A DNA stretch of 64,000 nt from Litoreibacter halocynthiae (GTDB taxonomy: Bacteria; Pseudomonadota; Alphaproteobacteria; Rhodobacterales; Rhodobacteraceae): the NCBI RefSeq assembly GCF_004365635.1, contig NZ_SOBH01000004.1, positions 310,001 through 374,000 on the forward strand, in the 5' to 3' direction. Below, in pieces: positions 39,393 to 50,202 of this stretch (position 1 is the first letter of the stretch; every line of letters begins with the position of its first letter). Position numbers and translations under genes: made by a program. The notes beneath the pieces were generated by a model. It saw nothing but the letters and a program-made list of their open reading frames with translations. It was not told the origin of the DNA and made no database searches.

Positions 39393-41011
39393 TGGCAATT
39401 ACTTCAGCCAACCAACTTGAGCTGCTGCAAACCGCAGAAGCCGTGGCCCGCGAGAAGATGATCGACCCGGAACTGGTTGTCGAAGCGATGGAAGAATCCC
39501 TCGCCCGCGCCGCCAAGTCTCGCTATGGCGCAGAGTTGGACATCCGCGTTTCCATCGACCGTAAGACCGGTAAAGCAACTTTCACCCGTGTGCGTACGGT
39601 TGTGGCAGATGACGAGATCGAGAACGACCGCGCCGAGTTGAATGTCGAGGACGCCAAAGATTATCTGGACGACCCGAAAATCGGCGACACAATCGTAGAC
39701 GAAGTACCGCCGGTTGAAATGGGCCGCATCGCCGCGCAATCCGCCAAGCAGGTTATCTTGCAGAAGGTGCGCGAAGCAGAACGCGACCGTCAGTACGAAG
39801 AGTTCAAGGATCGCGCCGGCACGATCATCAACGGTCAGGTCAAACGCGAAGAATACGGCAACGTCATCGTCGATATCGGCCGTGGCGAAGCCATTCTGCG
39901 CCGCAACGAGAAAATCGGCCGCGAAAGCTACCGCCCGAACGACCGCATTCGCGTCTATATCAAGGATGTGCGCCGCGAAGTGCGTGGCCCGCAAATCTTC
40001 CTGTCGCGGACCGACCCGCAATTCATGGCCGAACTGTTCAAAATGGAAGTGCCGGAAATCTATGATGGCATCATCGAGATCAAGGCCGTTGCCCGTGACC
40101 CCGGCTCGCGCGCCAAAATCGCCGTGATTTCGCACGATAGCTCCATCGACCCAGTCGGTGCCTGCGTCGGTATGCGCGGCTCCCGCGTTCAGGCCGTCGT
40201 GAACGAGCTTCAGGGCGAAAAGATCGACATTATCCCGTGGAATGAAGACCAGCCGACCTTCTTGGTGAACGCGCTTCAGCCCGCTGAAGTCTCCAAAGTG
40301 GTTCTGGACGAAGAGGCCGAGCGTATCGAAGTTGTGGTTCCCGAAGAGCAGCTGTCGCTGGCGATTGGCCGTCGCGGCCAGAACGTGCGTCTTGCGTCGC
40401 AGTTGACCGGCCTCGACATCGACATCATGACCGAGGAAGAAGAATCCGCACGTCGTCAGGCTGAGTTCGAAGTCCGTACCAAGCTGTTCATGGAAACACT
40501 GGATCTGGACGAATTCTTCGCACAACTGCTGGTCTCCGAAGGCTTCACCTCGCTGGAAGAAGTGGCTTACGTCGAAGTTGACGAACTGCTGGTTATCGAC
40601 GGCGTCGATGGTGACACAGCGTCCGAGTTGCAGGCTCGTGCTCGTGATTATCTGGAAGCTGCTGCGAAGAAGGCCTTGGAAACGGCTCGCGAACTTGGTG
40701 CGCAGGACAGCCTCATTGAATTCGAGGGTCTGACACCCCAAATGGTGGAAGCACTTGCGAAAGACGATGTAAAAACGCTGGAAGATTTCGCAACCTGCGC
40801 TGACTGGGAACTGGCCGGTGGCTGGACGACTGTTAACGGCGAGCGTTCAAAAGATGACGGTGTTCTGGAGCCCTTCGACGTGTCGTTGGAAGAAGCTCAG
40901 AACATGGTCATGACGGCCCGTATCCAACTTGGCTGGGTAGATCCTGCCGATCTGGTGTCTGAGGAAGAAGCCGAAGACGGCGCCGAAGAAACTGCGGAGG
41001 CTGAGGCCTGA
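39392..41011 (+). CDS. nusA: transcription termination/antitermination protein NusA
   Basis: NusA modulates pausing, termination and rRNA antitermination. The 539-aa protein has the N-terminal RNAP-binding domain (1-125), S1 domain (about 130-205), two KH domains (about 225-375, with [14 protein letters not shown] and [13 protein letters not shown]) and two C-terminal acidic helix-hairpin-helix repeats. It ends with an acidic E/A-rich tail. It is in the rimP-nusA-ylxR-infB operon. Confidence 0.96.
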   Translation: MAITSANQLELLQTAEAVAREKMIDPELVVEAMEESLARAAKSRYGAELDIRVSIDRKTGKATFTRVRTVVADDEIENDRAELNVEDAKDYLDDPKIGDTIVDEVPPVEMGRIAAQSAKQVILQKVREAERDRQYEEFKDRAGTIINGQVKREEYGNVIVDIGRGEAILRRNEKIGRESYRPNDRIRVYIKDVRREVRGPQIFLSRTDPQFMAELFKMEVPEIYDGIIEIKAVARDPGSRAKIAVISHDSSIDPVGACVGMRGSRVQAVVNELQGEKIDIIPWNEDQPTFLVNALQPAEVSKVVLDEEAERIEVVVPEEQLSLAIGRRGQNVRLASQLTGLDIDIMTEEEESARRQAEFEVRTKLFMETLDLDEFFAQLLVSEGFTSLEEVAYVEVDELLVIDGVDGDTASELQARARDYLEAAAKKALETARELGAQDSLIEFEGLTPQMVEALAKDDVKTLEDFATCADWELAGGWTTVNGERSKDDGVLEPFDVSLEEAQNMVMTARIQLGWVDPADLVSEEEAEDGAEETAEAEA

Positions 41012-41034
41012 TTTCAGGCCTCAGGGATCCCGGC

Positions 41035-41670
41035 ATGAGCCGCGGCGGTCAGGAAAAAGAACAAAACGGCCCGGAGCGACGTTGCATCGCTACGGGAGAG
41101 TTGCGCGATCCTGCGTTGATGATCCGTTTTGTGGTCGGACCGGAAGGTCAGGCCGTACCCGACGTGCGTAACAAGTTGCCTGGTCGTGGCATCTGGGTAA
41201 GCGCCGACAAAGACGCCTTGGAAAAGGCGATCAAAACGAAGGCGTTCTCGCGCTCCGCTAAGGAGCAGGTAACTGTGCCGGACGGTCTGTTCGAACAGAC
41301 CGACAAACTGCTGGCACGAAGGCTGGTTGATCTGATCTCGCTTGCGCGCAAGGCGGGGCAGGCAGTCACCGGTTACGAAAAGGTAAAAAGCCTGCTGGAG
41401 AACGAGCGCGCGACGCTGTTGGTGCAGGCAAGTGACGGGTCCGAACGGGGCAAATCAAAGCTCCATTCGCCGCCCGGAAAAGACGTATTTATTGGCTGTT
41501 TGACCTCTCAGGAATTGGGTTTGGCTTTCGGTCGGGAAAGTGTGATACATGGCGCCTTAACGGCAGGTGGACTCAGCAGACAGATAAAAGCTGAGGGCAT
41601 CAGGCTGAAAGGTGTCCGCGGACATAGCGGCGGAAAGAAATCCCGCCCGAAAGGAAAAGACGACGCATGA
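41035..41670 (+). CDS. YlxR-domain RNA-binding protein fused to L7Ae/YlxQ-like domain
   Basis: The 211-aa protein combines an N-terminal YlxR (DUF448) domain (about 10-90, with ERRCIATGE and [11 protein letters not shown]) and a C-terminal L7Ae/L30e-like RNA-binding domain (about 95-190). In Bacillus these are separate genes (ylxR, ylxQ) in the same nusA-infB location, so this is a natural fusion of neighbours; alphaproteobacteria commonly have it. It overlaps infB by four bases. Confidence 0.92.
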   Translation: MSRGGQEKEQNGPERRCIATGELRDPALMIRFVVGPEGQAVPDVRNKLPGRGIWVSADKDALEKAIKTKAFSRSAKEQVTVPDGLFEQTDKLLARRLVDLISLARKAGQAVTGYEKVKSLLENERATLLVQASDGSERGKSKLHSPPGKDVFIGCLTSQELGLAFGRESVIHGALTAGGLSRQIKAEGIRLKGVRGHSGGKKSRPKGKDDA

Positions 41671-44162
41671 GCGATAGTGACGGTAAAAAACCCCTTGGCC
41701 TTAAAGGTGGCGCACGTCCCGGTAACGTGAAGCAAAGCTTCAGCCACGGGCGCACCAAGAACGTGGTGGTGGAAACCAAGCGCAAGCGCGTAGTGGTGCC
41801 AAAACCCGGTGGCGCAAAGCCTTCAATTACTGGATCGCCCTCTGTTGGTGATCCTTCCAAACGTCCTGCCGGTATCTCCGATGCAGAAATGGATCGTCGC
41901 ATGAAGGCGCTTCAGGCTGCAAAAGAGCAAGAAGCAGCCGACATCGAACGCCGCGCCGCCGAAGAGGCTGAACAGCAAGAGCGCCGCGAACGCCGTCGCG
42001 CCGAGGCTGAAGAAAAAGAACGTGAAGAAAAAGAACGCGAAGACGCGCTCAAAGCCAAGGCTGATGAAGAGGCACGCAAACTTCGCGAGGCCGAGGAAGC
42101 TAAAACGCGGGCAGAAGCACCTGCCCCTGCGGCCGCCGCACCGGGCGAGCCCGCTGTGTCTCCGTCCGGCCCACGCGGTGGTGGCAAAGCAGCGCCAACA
42201 CCTGCGGTACGCCGTGACCGTGACGATCGCGAAAGCAAAGGTGGCAAAGCCCGTGTCGATGACGCGCGCCGTTCCGGCAAGCTGACGCTGAACCAAGCCC
42301 TTCGTGGTGGCGAAGGCCGTCACAAATCCATGGCCGCGATGAAGCGTAAGCAAGAACGCGCGCGTCAAAAGGCGATGGGCGGATCTGTTGAGCGCGAAAA
42401 GGTTGTTCGTGACGTAAAGCTTCCAGAAGCCATCGTGGTTTCGGAACTGGCCAATCGCATGGCAGAACGCGTCGCTGACGTTGTGAAGGCCCTGATGAAC
42501 AACGGCATCATGGCGACTCAGACCCAGTCAATCGACGCCGATACGGCTGAATTGATTATTGAGGAATTCGGCCACAACGTGGTCCGCGTTTCTGACTCGG
42601 ACGTGGAAGACGTCATCACGGAAGTGGCTGACGACGACAAAGACCTTAAACCACGCGCGCCCGTGATCACGATTATGGGCCACGTTGACCACGGTAAAAC
42701 GTCCCTGCTTGACGCTATCCGCAACGCTCGCGTCACCGCTGGCGAAGCTGGCGGCATCACGCAGCACATCGGTGCTTACCAAGTCGACCAAGACGGCACG
42801 AAGCTTACGTTCCTTGATACACCGGGTCACGCGGCGTTTACGTCAATGCGTGCTCGTGGTGCTCAGGTAACGGACATTGTTGTGCTGGTTGTCGCTGCTG
42901 ATGACGCGGTCATGCCGCAAACCATCGAAGCGATCCACCACGCGAAAGCGGCTGGCGTTCCGATGATCGTAGCGATCAACAAAGTCGACAAGCACGACGC
43001 CAACCCTGACAAAGTTCGCACCGACCTGCTTCAGCACGAAGTGATCGTTGAGAAAATGTCCGGCGACGTCCAAGACGTCGAGGTCTCTGCAACCACCGGC
43101 CAAGGCCTTGATACCCTGCTTGAAGCCATCGCGCTTCAGTCGGAGATCCTAGAATTGAAAGCCAACCCTGATCGTGCCGCTTCTGGCGCTGTGATCGAGG
43201 CGCAGCTTGACGTGGGTCGCGGCCCTGTCGCCACCGTGCTGGTACAAAACGGCACCTTGCGCCAAGGCGACATTTTCGTTGTAGGCGAGCAGTACGGTAA
43301 AGTCCGGGCGCTGATCAACGACCAAGGCGATCGCATCAAGGAAGCCGGTCCTTCGGTTCCTGTAGAGGTTCTAGGCCTGAACGGCACACCCGAAGCCGGT
43401 GATGTTCTGAACGTCGTTGATACCGAAGCACAAGCCCGTGAAATCGCAGAATACCGCGAGAAAGCCGCCAAGGATAAACGCGCCGCCGCTGGTGCCGCAA
43501 CAACCCTTGAGCAGCTGATGGCTAAAGCCAAGGACGACGAGAACCTGACCGAAATGCCAATTCTGGTAAAAGCTGACGTGCAGGGTTCTGCCGAGGCAAT
43601 CGTTCAGGCGATGGAGAAAATCGGCAACGACGAAGTTCGCGTTCGCGTTCTTCACTCCGGCGTTGGTGCGATCACAGAAAGCGATATCGGTCTGGCGGAA
43701 GCCTCCGGTGCGCCCGTTTTTGGCTTTAACGTGCGGGCCAATGCATCCGCGCGGAACACCGCCAACCAGAAGGGTGTGGAAATTCGCTACTACTCGGTCA
43801 TCTACGACCTTGTGGATGACGTGAAACAAGCCGCATCCGGGCTTTTGTCCGCCGAGGTCAAAGAAACCTTCATCGGCTACGCCGAAATCAAAGAAGTCTT
43901 CAAAGTCACCGGTGTTGGCAAAGTTGCAGGGTGTATCGTCACCGAAGGGGTGGCCCGCCGCTCCGCCGGCGTTCGACTGCTACGCGACAACGTCGTGATC
44001 CACGAAGGCACGCTGAAGACCCTCAAGCGCTTCAAAGACGAAGTGCCTGAAGTTCAGTCCGGCCAGGAATGCGGTATGGCGTTCGAAGCTTACGACGACA
44101 TTCGCCCGCAGGACGTTATCGAAATCTTCACGCGTGAAGAAGTTGAGCGTTCGCTGGATTAA
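41667..44162 (+). CDS. infB: translation initiation factor IF-2
   Basis: IF-2 is the GTPase that positions initiator tRNA on the ribosome. The 831-aa chain has a long low-complexity charged N-terminal region (about 60-250, coiled coil of K/E/R/A), then G domain with GHVDHGKT at 338-345, DTPGHA switch II, NKVD, and C-terminal domains II-IV. The start is ATG overlapping the preceding stop. It is the operon's last gene, followed by a terminator. Confidence 0.97.
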   Translation: MSDSDGKKPLGLKGGARPGNVKQSFSHGRTKNVVVETKRKRVVVPKPGGAKPSITGSPSVGDPSKRPAGISDAEMDRRMKALQAAKEQEAADIERRAAEEAEQQERRERRRAEAEEKEREEKEREDALKAKADEEARKLREAEEAKTRAEAPAPAAAAPGEPAVSPSGPRGGGKAAPTPAVRRDRDDRESKGGKARVDDARRSGKLTLNQALRGGEGRHKSMAAMKRKQERARQKAMGGSVEREKVVRDVKLPEAIVVSELANRMAERVADVVKALMNNGIMATQTQSIDADTAELIIEEFGHNVVRVSDSDVEDVITEVADDDKDLKPRAPVITIMGHVDHGKTSLLDAIRNARVTAGEAGGITQHIGAYQVDQDGTKLTFLDTPGHAAFTSMRARGAQVTDIVVLVVAADDAVMPQTIEAIHHAKAAGVPMIVAINKVDKHDANPDKVRTDLLQHEVIVEKMSGDVQDVEVSATTGQGLDTLLEAIALQSEILELKANPDRAASGAVIEAQLDVGRGPVATVLVQNGTLRQGDIFVVGEQYGKVRALINDQGDRIKEAGPSVPVEVLGLNGTPEAGDVLNVVDTEAQAREIAEYREKAAKDKRAAAGAATTLEQLMAKAKDDENLTEMPILVKADVQGSAEAIVQAMEKIGNDEVRVRVLHSGVGAITESDIGLAEASGAPVFGFNVRANASARNTANQKGVEIRYYSVIYDLVDDVKQAASGLLSAEVKETFIGYAEIKEVFKVTGVGKVAGCIVTEGVARRSAGVRLLRDNVVIHEGTLKTLKRFKDEVPEVQSGQECGMAFEAYDDIRPQDVIEIFTREEVERSLD

Positions 44163-44182
44163 GCTCGAAGTTCATAAATTTG

Positions 44183-44218
44183 AAAAGGCTCCGCGCAGAA
44201 ATGTTCGGGGCCTTTTTT
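44183..44218 (+). terminator. intrinsic terminator after infB
   Basis: An 11-bp stem (44183-44193 with 44206-44216, including one G-T pair) with a 12-nt loop is followed by a T-run. It ends the rimP-nusA-infB operon; the convergent LTD-Hint gene stops 15 nt farther on. Confidence 0.8.
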
Positions 44219-44232
44219 GCTTTTGAACTACT

Positions 44233-45429
44233 CTAAAATGCGCGAAGGGGCGCTTTTTCGTTCTTTACGTAACGGTCGATCATATGCCGCACCCGCGCAC
44301 CGGACTGTAATGGCCTCACAGGACATGATTGCACCATCATGGCTTTGCCATGCCCCTCCGGAAACAGGATGGCCAACTCTTCACGCGCAGTACTTGAAAT
44401 CGCTTTAAGCGATTCAGGCCCAAGATACAGGCTCTCTGCGGCCACGCCATTGGCGTTCAAAACGTGGTGGCCGTCCAGAAGCAGGTGGAAATAGAAGAAG
44501 GCTGTCTTCGACGTATCAATCGAAACACCGGTACATCCCAACAAGTCTTTCGCAGGGACGAGAAGCTCGTCGTAGCCAAACATGCGCTGCGCAATCTTGC
44601 CGGTGACAAGAAGCCGGTGCTGACACGACACGCGAAGCGGGCGTTGCTCGGCAGCGAGCCCTACAGCCTTCGCGTTGATCGAGATAGGTGCAAGATTGTC
44701 ATCAGCCAGTAGATCCCAGACGCTGACGCGCCGTGCGAATATCCAACGGATCGGCTGAAAACCACCGTCGCGGGTATTCACAAAGTCGCCCACGCGCAAC
44801 TCCTCGATATTGGCAAATCCTTGTGGCGTTTCCAGAAGTGTTCCTGAAGCAAAGCACACATTTTGCGAACCGGGTGTTGGGGTAGAATTGTTGGTAAAAC
44901 TGGCCCCACCGCGCTGAATCGAGAAACCGTCCTGATCATTTCCAAAGTTTTCGCCCGAGCCAACACGAGTGGCTGTGCTCGAAAATCCAGCATAATTAGA
45001 GCCTGTTGTTGGATCATCCAGCGCGTCACCGTTGAATGTCGCCTGAATGAATTCGTCATTCGTAGGATCATAAACAACCAGATTGTCGCCGCCGTTGTTG
45101 AAGACGTTGCTGCTATAATTGGCGTCAAACGCCAGGTTATCGCCAGTCACACTGGGAAGGCTGCCCCCGTTTTGGACGTTGCGCACAACGACTGCTACCG
45201 CCCCCGCTTCCAAAACGGTGCCGGGGGGAAAGGTAAACCAGTTGTCGCGTCCAGCGTCCCAAAGCTCGAGACCTGAAATATCAATAGCGCTGCCGGAGGT
45301 GTTTATGAGCTCAAGAAATTCGTCGCCGCCACGAGCGGCGCCGTTTCCATCCGTGTCAAAGTTGTTTGCGCCATTGGGGTCAACGAGGACCTCGTTAATC
45401 GCAATACCGCCCAGCAATAAGTCGGGCAC
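44233..45429 (-). CDS. LTD-domain / Hint-domain fusion protein
   Basis: The 398-aa protein starts from GTG at 45429. Residues about 8-130 resemble a lamin-tail (LTD) domain (AINEVLVDPNG, FLELINTSGSAIDISGLELWD). Residues 192-340 are a Hint_2-type (hedgehog/intein) domain beginning at C192 in NVCFASGTLLETPQGF, then VGDFV, SCQHRLLV and HHVLNANGVAAES. Hint domains self-cleave by N-S acyl shift at the first Cys. There is no signal peptide, so type I secretion or an intracellular role are both possible. Substrate is unknown. Confidence 0.8.
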   Translation of the reverse strand: MPDLLLGGIAINEVLVDPNGANNFDTDGNGAARGGDEFLELINTSGSAIDISGLELWDAGRDNWFTFPPGTVLEAGAVAVVVRNVQNGGSLPSVTGDNLAFDANYSSNVFNNGGDNLVVYDPTNDEFIQATFNGDALDDPTTGSNYAGFSSTATRVGSGENFGNDQDGFSIQRGGASFTNNSTPTPGSQNVCFASGTLLETPQGFANIEELRVGDFVNTRDGGFQPIRWIFARRVSVWDLLADDNLAPISINAKAVGLAAEQRPLRVSCQHRLLVTGKIAQRMFGYDELLVPAKDLLGCTGVSIDTSKTAFFYFHLLLDGHHVLNANGVAAESLYLGPESLKAISSTAREELAILFPEGHGKAMMVQSCPVRPLQSGARVRHMIDRYVKNEKAPLRAF

Positions 45430-45461
45430 TGCTCTGCTCTTTATATTTCATGATCTAGACG

Positions 45462-45489
45462 ATTCTAACTTATCTGAGCTTTTAGGCAA
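45462..45489 (-). promoter_or_regulatory. possible promoter for the LTD-Hint gene
   Basis: Read on the minus strand, TTGCCT and TAGAAT are 16 bp apart, upstream of the GTG start at 45429. The match to sigma-70-type elements is decent but unverified. Confidence 0.35.
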
Positions 45490-45553
45490 AATTGCGGGGA
45501 AACAATGCCAACCGAATGCACGAAGTCAATTCTAGAGGAGTTCTGACACCTCT

Positions 45554-45582
45554 TTGCGCTCACTCCCATCCATGACTATATG
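45554..45582 (+). promoter_or_regulatory. predicted promoter of hslV, possibly heat-shock
   Basis: TTGCGC (45554-45559) and TATATG (45577-45582) are separated by 17 bp and lie 25 nt upstream of hslV. The -10 element within CTATAT is also the typical form for alphaproteobacterial RpoH promoters, which suits a heat-shock protease gene; the -35 does not clearly separate sigma-70 from RpoH. Confidence 0.5.
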
Positions 45583-45607
45583 TCCTCAAGGAACTAAGGA
45601 GAGCGGC

Positions 45608-46165
45608 ATGTCTGACGACAAATTTCCCGGCTGGCACGGCACCACCATCATTGGCGTCCGCAAGGGTGGCAAGGTTGTTATCGCAGGTGACGGGCAGGTC
45701 TCCGTTGGCCAAACCGTGATGAAGGGCACCGCGCGCAAGGTCCGCCGCCTGTCTCCGGGCGGGATGGATGTCGTTGCCGGGTTTGCGGGATCTACCGCAG
45801 ATGCATTCACTTTGCTTGAACGGCTCGAAAGCAAACTGGAGGCCGTTCCCGGCCAACTGGCCCGCGCCGCTGTCGAATTGGCAAAAGACTGGCGCACCGA
45901 CAAATACCTGAAGAATCTAGAGGCTATGCTGATCGTCACGGACGGCAAAGACCTGTTCGTCATAACTGGCGCAGGGGACGTGCTGGAGCCGGAACACGAT
46001 GTCACAGCCATCGGCTCTGGCGGGAATTTCGCGCTCGCGGCAGGTCGCGCGATGATGGACACCGACAAAGACGCCGAAACCATTGCGCGCGACGCAATGA
46101 AGATTGCGGCAGATATCTGCGTTTACACAAACGGCAATCTAACCGTCGAGACAATCGATGAGTGA
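45608..46165 (+). CDS. hslV: ATP-dependent protease peptidase subunit HslV
   Basis: HslV is the dodecameric proteasome-like peptidase that works with HslU. The nucleophile threonine is T12 in [11 protein letters not shown], so about 11 residues ([11 protein letters not shown]) must be removed to expose it, longer than the single Met of E. coli. [10 protein letters not shown] and VRRLSPG follow. The frame opens at 45554, but ATG 45608 has AAGGAGAGCGGC. The downstream gene begins 8 nt before its end. Confidence 0.95.
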   Translation: MSDDKFPGWHGTTIIGVRKGGKVVIAGDGQVSVGQTVMKGTARKVRRLSPGGMDVVAGFAGSTADAFTLLERLESKLEAVPGQLARAAVELAKDWRTDKYLKNLEAMLIVTDGKDLFVITGAGDVLEPEHDVTAIGSGGNFALAAGRAMMDTDKDAETIARDAMKIAADICVYTNGNLTVETIDE

Positions 46166-47243
46166 TGGTGTTTCGCGCGACGATCTTCGCGCCGCGGTCG
46201 CGTCCGGTGTTCTGGACGAGGCCCAAGCCAGCAAACTGATGATCTTGTCAGACCAGCGGCAAGGCTACCGTGCTAATATGATTGGCGATGATGAGCCGTT
46301 CGAGCTGTTCAAGGGCTTTGCCGAGATTTTCGTGACGGTTGGCCTTGGCTTGCTGATGTCCGGGTTGATTGGCCTAACAGCAATCTTCGGCGAGGTGGCT
46401 TTGATACCCGCATTCGCAATGGTGATTTCTGTCGCGCTGGCCTTCTACTTCACCAAGAAGCGCCGCATGTCGTTGCCATCAATTGCGCTTTGCATCGCGT
46501 TTGCCTCGACCCTCGCACTAACGGTCGTGGCGGCAATCATTGGCAAATACGGGGACATGACACCGTTGAAAACGGTGATCATTGGCGTGATCGGCATGGC
46601 AGGCATGCTGGGCTATTTTCGCGTGTTCCGATTGCCTTTCGCCATGTTCGCACTTGGTGTGTTTGGCATCATCACGATTATCGGCGCCGTTGACTTGATG
46701 TTTCCGGGCAGTGCCTCGACCAATGCTGGCCTAACGGATTACTTCGATCTGCGCCGCCAGCCATATCTTGCCCTAGGAACGCTCGTGTTTGGCGTTTTCG
46801 CCTTTGTTGGCGCGTTATGGTTTGACCTACAGGACCCCCATAGGGTCAGCCGCAAATCGGCATCTGCATTTTGGCTGCATATCCTCGCAGCACCCGCCTT
46901 GGTCAACACTCTGGTGATGTCGAACTATCAAGCTGGAGGCACCGTCGGCACGAGCCTCGCTATTGTTGTTCTGGCCCTGTTCACGCTGCTGGCAATCATC
47001 ATTGACCGACGCAGCTTTCTGACCGCTGGATTGGTGTATATGGGGCTGCTGTTGGCCTCAGCAATCAATGAAACGGGTGCCGACTGGGCACCCGTTTTGA
47101 CCATGCTGCTCCTCGGCCTTTTCGTAACCTCGTTGGGTGCGTTCTGGACGCAAACCCGTGCTTGGCTGCTTGGTCTACTGCCCGACTTCCCGGGCAAACA
47201 CCGACTGCCACCCTATGAGGACGGTCTGGCGGTGTCCGAGTGA
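46158..47243 (+). CDS. multi-pass membrane protein of unknown function
   Basis: The 361-aa protein has about ten hydrophobic segments from residue 55 to 350 and a short soluble N-terminus ([19 protein letters not shown]), resembling the helical head of DUF2157-like membrane proteins. No transport or enzyme motif is recognised. It overlaps hslV by 8 bases and so is likely co-translated with it. It converges with the DM13 gene, abutting exactly at its stop. Confidence 0.75.
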   Translation: MSDGVSRDDLRAAVASGVLDEAQASKLMILSDQRQGYRANMIGDDEPFELFKGFAEIFVTVGLGLLMSGLIGLTAIFGEVALIPAFAMVISVALAFYFTKKRRMSLPSIALCIAFASTLALTVVAAIIGKYGDMTPLKTVIIGVIGMAGMLGYFRVFRLPFAMFALGVFGIITIIGAVDLMFPGSASTNAGLTDYFDLRRQPYLALGTLVFGVFAFVGALWFDLQDPHRVSRKSASAFWLHILAAPALVNTLVMSNYQAGGTVGTSLAIVVLALFTLLAIIIDRRSFLTAGLVYMGLLLASAINETGADWAPVLTMLLLGLFVTSLGAFWTQTRAWLLGLLPDFPGKHRLPPYEDGLAVSE

Positions 47244-47627
47244 TTACAGCTTGGCAACACCTAACGGTACGTTGAACTTTTCGCACCAAATCCAGACCTC
47301 GTTGTAGTCATCGGGGTTGATTCCCGCAGGAATCTTGTATGTGGAAGCGCCCTTGTTCGACTTTAGGGGCCCCATCAAAGTTTTTGGATCGAACCCATTC
47401 TTGCCCAAAGCGACTTTAGGGTCAGGGGCGCCGTCAAAAGTGAAGTCGCCCATCAGTTCCACGGAACCTCCGGAACCCGACTTCACAAGCTCGGCACGAC
47501 CAGTGGTCTTGTGGTTGCTTGCGCCTTTAAACTTGCCGATGCGGCCGTGGCCGCCCGCAAATGCCGGAAGGGCTGCAACAGTCGAAACGGTGACCGCGCC
47601 GCGTAAAATAGCTCGACGAGAGATCAT
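47244..47627 (-). CDS. DM13-domain-like secreted protein
   Basis: The 127-aa protein begins with MISRRAILRGAVTVSTVAALPAFAGG, a Tat- or Sec-type signal, and the mature part (GKFKGASNHKTTGRAELVK, LMGDFTFDGAPDPKVALGKNG, YNEVWIWCEKFNVPLGVAKL) matches the DM13 domain, a cytochrome-b561-related predicted electron-transfer domain; its WCEKF cysteine is conserved in that family. ATG 47627 has AAAGGAGC upstream. It is on the minus strand between hslV and hslU. Confidence 0.85.
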   Translation of the reverse strand: MISRRAILRGAVTVSTVAALPAFAGGHGRIGKFKGASNHKTTGRAELVKSGSGGSVELMGDFTFDGAPDPKVALGKNGFDPKTLMGPLKSNKGASTYKIPAGINPDDYNEVWIWCEKFNVPLGVAKL

Positions 47628-47786
47628 GGGATGCTCCTTTGATTGAACTCTTGGGTTCGAGTATTCGACGTAATTCTGTAAATCGGAAGCCCTCACACGC
47701 AAACGTCAACATCTGTGAAGCCACCCTTCAAGTTGCGGGTGATGAACCATAGGTCTAAAACAATCTCAAACTAGAAGGATGTCGCC

Positions 47787-49106
47787 GTGACCGACCTAAC
47801 TCCCCGCGAAATTGTATCCGAACTGGATCGATTCATCATCGGGCAAAAAGACGCCAAAAGAGCCGTTGCAGTGGCTTTGCGTAACCGTTGGCGGCGCAAG
47901 CAACTGGCAGACGATCTTCGTGACGAAGTATACCCGAAGAATATCCTGATGATCGGCCCCACCGGTGTAGGTAAAACCGAAATTTCGCGCCGTTTGGCCA
48001 AACTTGCCCGCGCACCGTTCTTGAAGGTCGAAGCGACTAAATTCACCGAGGTCGGTTATGTTGGCCGCGATGTGGAACAGATTGTGCGCGACTTGGTTGA
48101 CGCTGCGATCATAATGACCCGCGAACAGATGCGTGAAGATGTCAAAGCGGCCGCACATGAAGCTGCGGAAGAACGGGTTATTGATGCCCTTGCCGGAACT
48201 GATGCCCGCGAAGGCACGCGTGAAATGTTTCGCAAGAAGCTACGCGACGGGTTGCTTGATGATAAAGAGATCGAGCTGGACATCGCCGACAATAGCGGCG
48301 GCAACCCGTTCCAGATGTTTGAAGTCCCCGGCCAGCCCGGCATGGGTGGTGGTCCGGGCATGATGAACCTCGGAGACCTGTTCGGCAAAGCCATGGGTGG
48401 CAAAACCACCAAGCGCAAACTGAAGGTGTCGGAATCCTATGAAGTGCTGGTTGCCGATGAGGCTGACAAGCTGCTTGATCAGGAGGCCGTGACAGAAAAC
48501 GCCATCGAAGCGGTAGAGCAAAACGGGATTGTTTTCCTTGACGAGATCGACAAGGTCTGTGCGCGCGCCGATGCGCGTGGTGCGGACGTCAGTCGCGAAG
48601 GCGTTCAGCGCGATTTGCTGCCACTTATTGAAGGTACAACGGTGTCGACCAAACATGGTCCGGTGAAAACCGACCACGTCCTGTTCATCGCTTCGGGTGC
48701 GTTTCACATCGCCAAACCTTCGGATTTGCTGCCCGAATTGCAAGGACGTCTTCCTATTCGGGTCGAACTCCGCGCCCTGACGGAAGAAGATTTTGTACGT
48801 ATCCTGACCGAAACCGATAATGCGCTGACGCTTCAATACACTGCATTGATGGGAACCGAGGAAGTAAAAGTATCCTTCACAGACAACGGAATCGCAGCCT
48901 TGGCGCGGATCGCCGCCGAAGTGAACCAATCCGTTGAAAATATCGGTGCGCGTAGGCTTTACACCGTTATGGAACGGGTCTTCGAAGATCTAAGCTTCAC
49001 CGCACCTGATCGCGCTGGCGAGGACGTCGTGGTCGATGCCGATTTTGTCGAAACACATCTGGGCGAGCTGAGCAGATCAGCGGACCTGAGCAAATACGTG
49101 CTGTGA
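47787..49106 (+). CDS. hslU: ATP-dependent protease ATPase subunit HslU
   Basis: HslU is the AAA+ unfoldase partner of HslV. The 439-aa chain has Walker A GPTGVGKT (57-64), Walker B FLDEID, the I-domain insertion (about 110-230), and the C-terminal sensor-2 region. The start is GTG at 47787 after AGAAGG. It is separated from hslV by 1.6 kb and two unrelated genes, so the two subunits are probably expressed from different promoters. Confidence 0.96.
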   Translation: MTDLTPREIVSELDRFIIGQKDAKRAVAVALRNRWRRKQLADDLRDEVYPKNILMIGPTGVGKTEISRRLAKLARAPFLKVEATKFTEVGYVGRDVEQIVRDLVDAAIIMTREQMREDVKAAAHEAAEERVIDALAGTDAREGTREMFRKKLRDGLLDDKEIELDIADNSGGNPFQMFEVPGQPGMGGGPGMMNLGDLFGKAMGGKTTKRKLKVSESYEVLVADEADKLLDQEAVTENAIEAVEQNGIVFLDEIDKVCARADARGADVSREGVQRDLLPLIEGTTVSTKHGPVKTDHVLFIASGAFHIAKPSDLLPELQGRLPIRVELRALTEEDFVRILTETDNALTLQYTALMGTEEVKVSFTDNGIAALARIAAEVNQSVENIGARRLYTVMERVFEDLSFTAPDRAGEDVVVDADFVETHLGELSRSADLSKYVL

Positions 49107-49110
49107 CAAT

Positions 49111-50202
49111 ATGAAAGCCAAAGCCCTCCTCCTTTTCGCTGCGATTATACTGACAGCATGCACACATAGAGGAGGGCTTGCCCGTATTCCTGCCGGTTTA
49201 GCACCCGCGGTGGAACGTCCGATCTTTTTTGCCACAACGCGCCAAACAGATCGTCTTCCGTTCGGAACGCTTCGCTCGCGCAAATCAATCTATGGTCTCG
49301 TGGATGTCTCCATACCGCCAGTTCACAAAGCGGGGCAGATTGAGTGGCCAAATGCGAAACCTGACCCACAGAAGCACTTCCTGTTGGCAAGCACCGAAGC
49401 CTTTGAAAACAGCACCGGAATGCGGGCAGCATTAAACAAGGAGCTCGCGACCAAGGACGCGAAAAACCGCGCTGTGATCATCTATATCCATGGGTTCAAC
49501 AACCGGTTTAGCGACGGCCTGTATCGTATCGCGCAGATGAGCCACGATCTTGGCCTGCCCGGGGTCGCAATAACATATTCATGGCCTTCTGCTGGGAACC
49601 CACTGAATTATGCGTATGACCGTGATAGCGCGCTGTTCGCCCGTGACGGATTGCATCGCTTGATTGAGGTTGCCACTAGATCAAACGCCCGCGAAGTCAT
49701 CCTCGTTGCGCATTCCCTTGGCTCGATGGTCACAATGGAAACTTTGCGGGAACTTAGTGTTTCGGGTAACAAGCGCGCGCTCAACAGGATTGGTGGCGTT
49801 GTTCTCATGTCGCCAGACCTTGATCTAGATGTCTTCAAGTCGCAAGCCGATGCCATCGGGGAACTGCCTGACCCGTTCATCATCTTCTCGTCCAAGAAAG
49901 ACCGCGCGCTACGATTGATTGAACAGCTCACCGGTCAGAAGAACAGACTTGGGCGGCTCGAAGATGTGAGCGAAATTGCTGAATATGACATCACTTATGT
50001 TGACGTGACTGCGTATAGCGAAGGTGGAACTAACCACTTTCCCGCGGCCAAATCACCAGCATTGCTAAAGCTGCTTGGTCAGATACCAGACCTGGAAAAT
50101 GCGCTTTCCCGCGACGGCGCGCGCATCGGCCTGTTGCCGGGGTCCGTTTTGACTGTTCAGAATGCCACCGCGTTAATCCTATCACCGGTGGCGAGCCGGT
50201 AG
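49111..50202 (+). CDS. lipoprotein alpha/beta hydrolase (DUF900-like)
   Basis: The 363-aa protein has a lipoprotein signal with LTAC at residues 14-17 (C17), and an esterase-like fold: FATTRQTDR near the start (typical of DUF900 hydrolases), IYIHGFNN oxyanion segment, nucleophile S202 in AHSLGSM and aspartate in LMSPDLDLD. Natural substrate is unknown. It starts 4 nt after hslU and overlaps the MFS start. Confidence 0.85.
   Translation: MKAKALLLFAAIILTACTHRGGLARIPAGLAPAVERPIFFATTRQTDRLPFGTLRSRKSIYGLVDVSIPPVHKAGQIEWPNAKPDPQKHFLLASTEAFENSTGMRAALNKELATKDAKNRAVIIYIHGFNNRFSDGLYRIAQMSHDLGLPGVAITYSWPSAGNPLNYAYDRDSALFARDGLHRLIEVATRSNAREVILVAHSLGSMVTMETLRELSVSGNKRALNRIGGVVLMSPDLDLDVFKSQADAIGELPDPFIIFSSKKDRALRLIEQLTGQKNRLGRLEDVSEIAEYDITYVDVTAYSEGGTNHFPAAKSPALLKLLGQIPDLENALSRDGARIGLLPGSVLTVQNATALILSPVASR

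Noticed and set aside
39404-40741. A 445-codon open frame on the minus strand opposite nusA
   Set aside because: Same explanation: antisense shadow of a certain gene, with aromatic-rich, unconvincing protein sequence.
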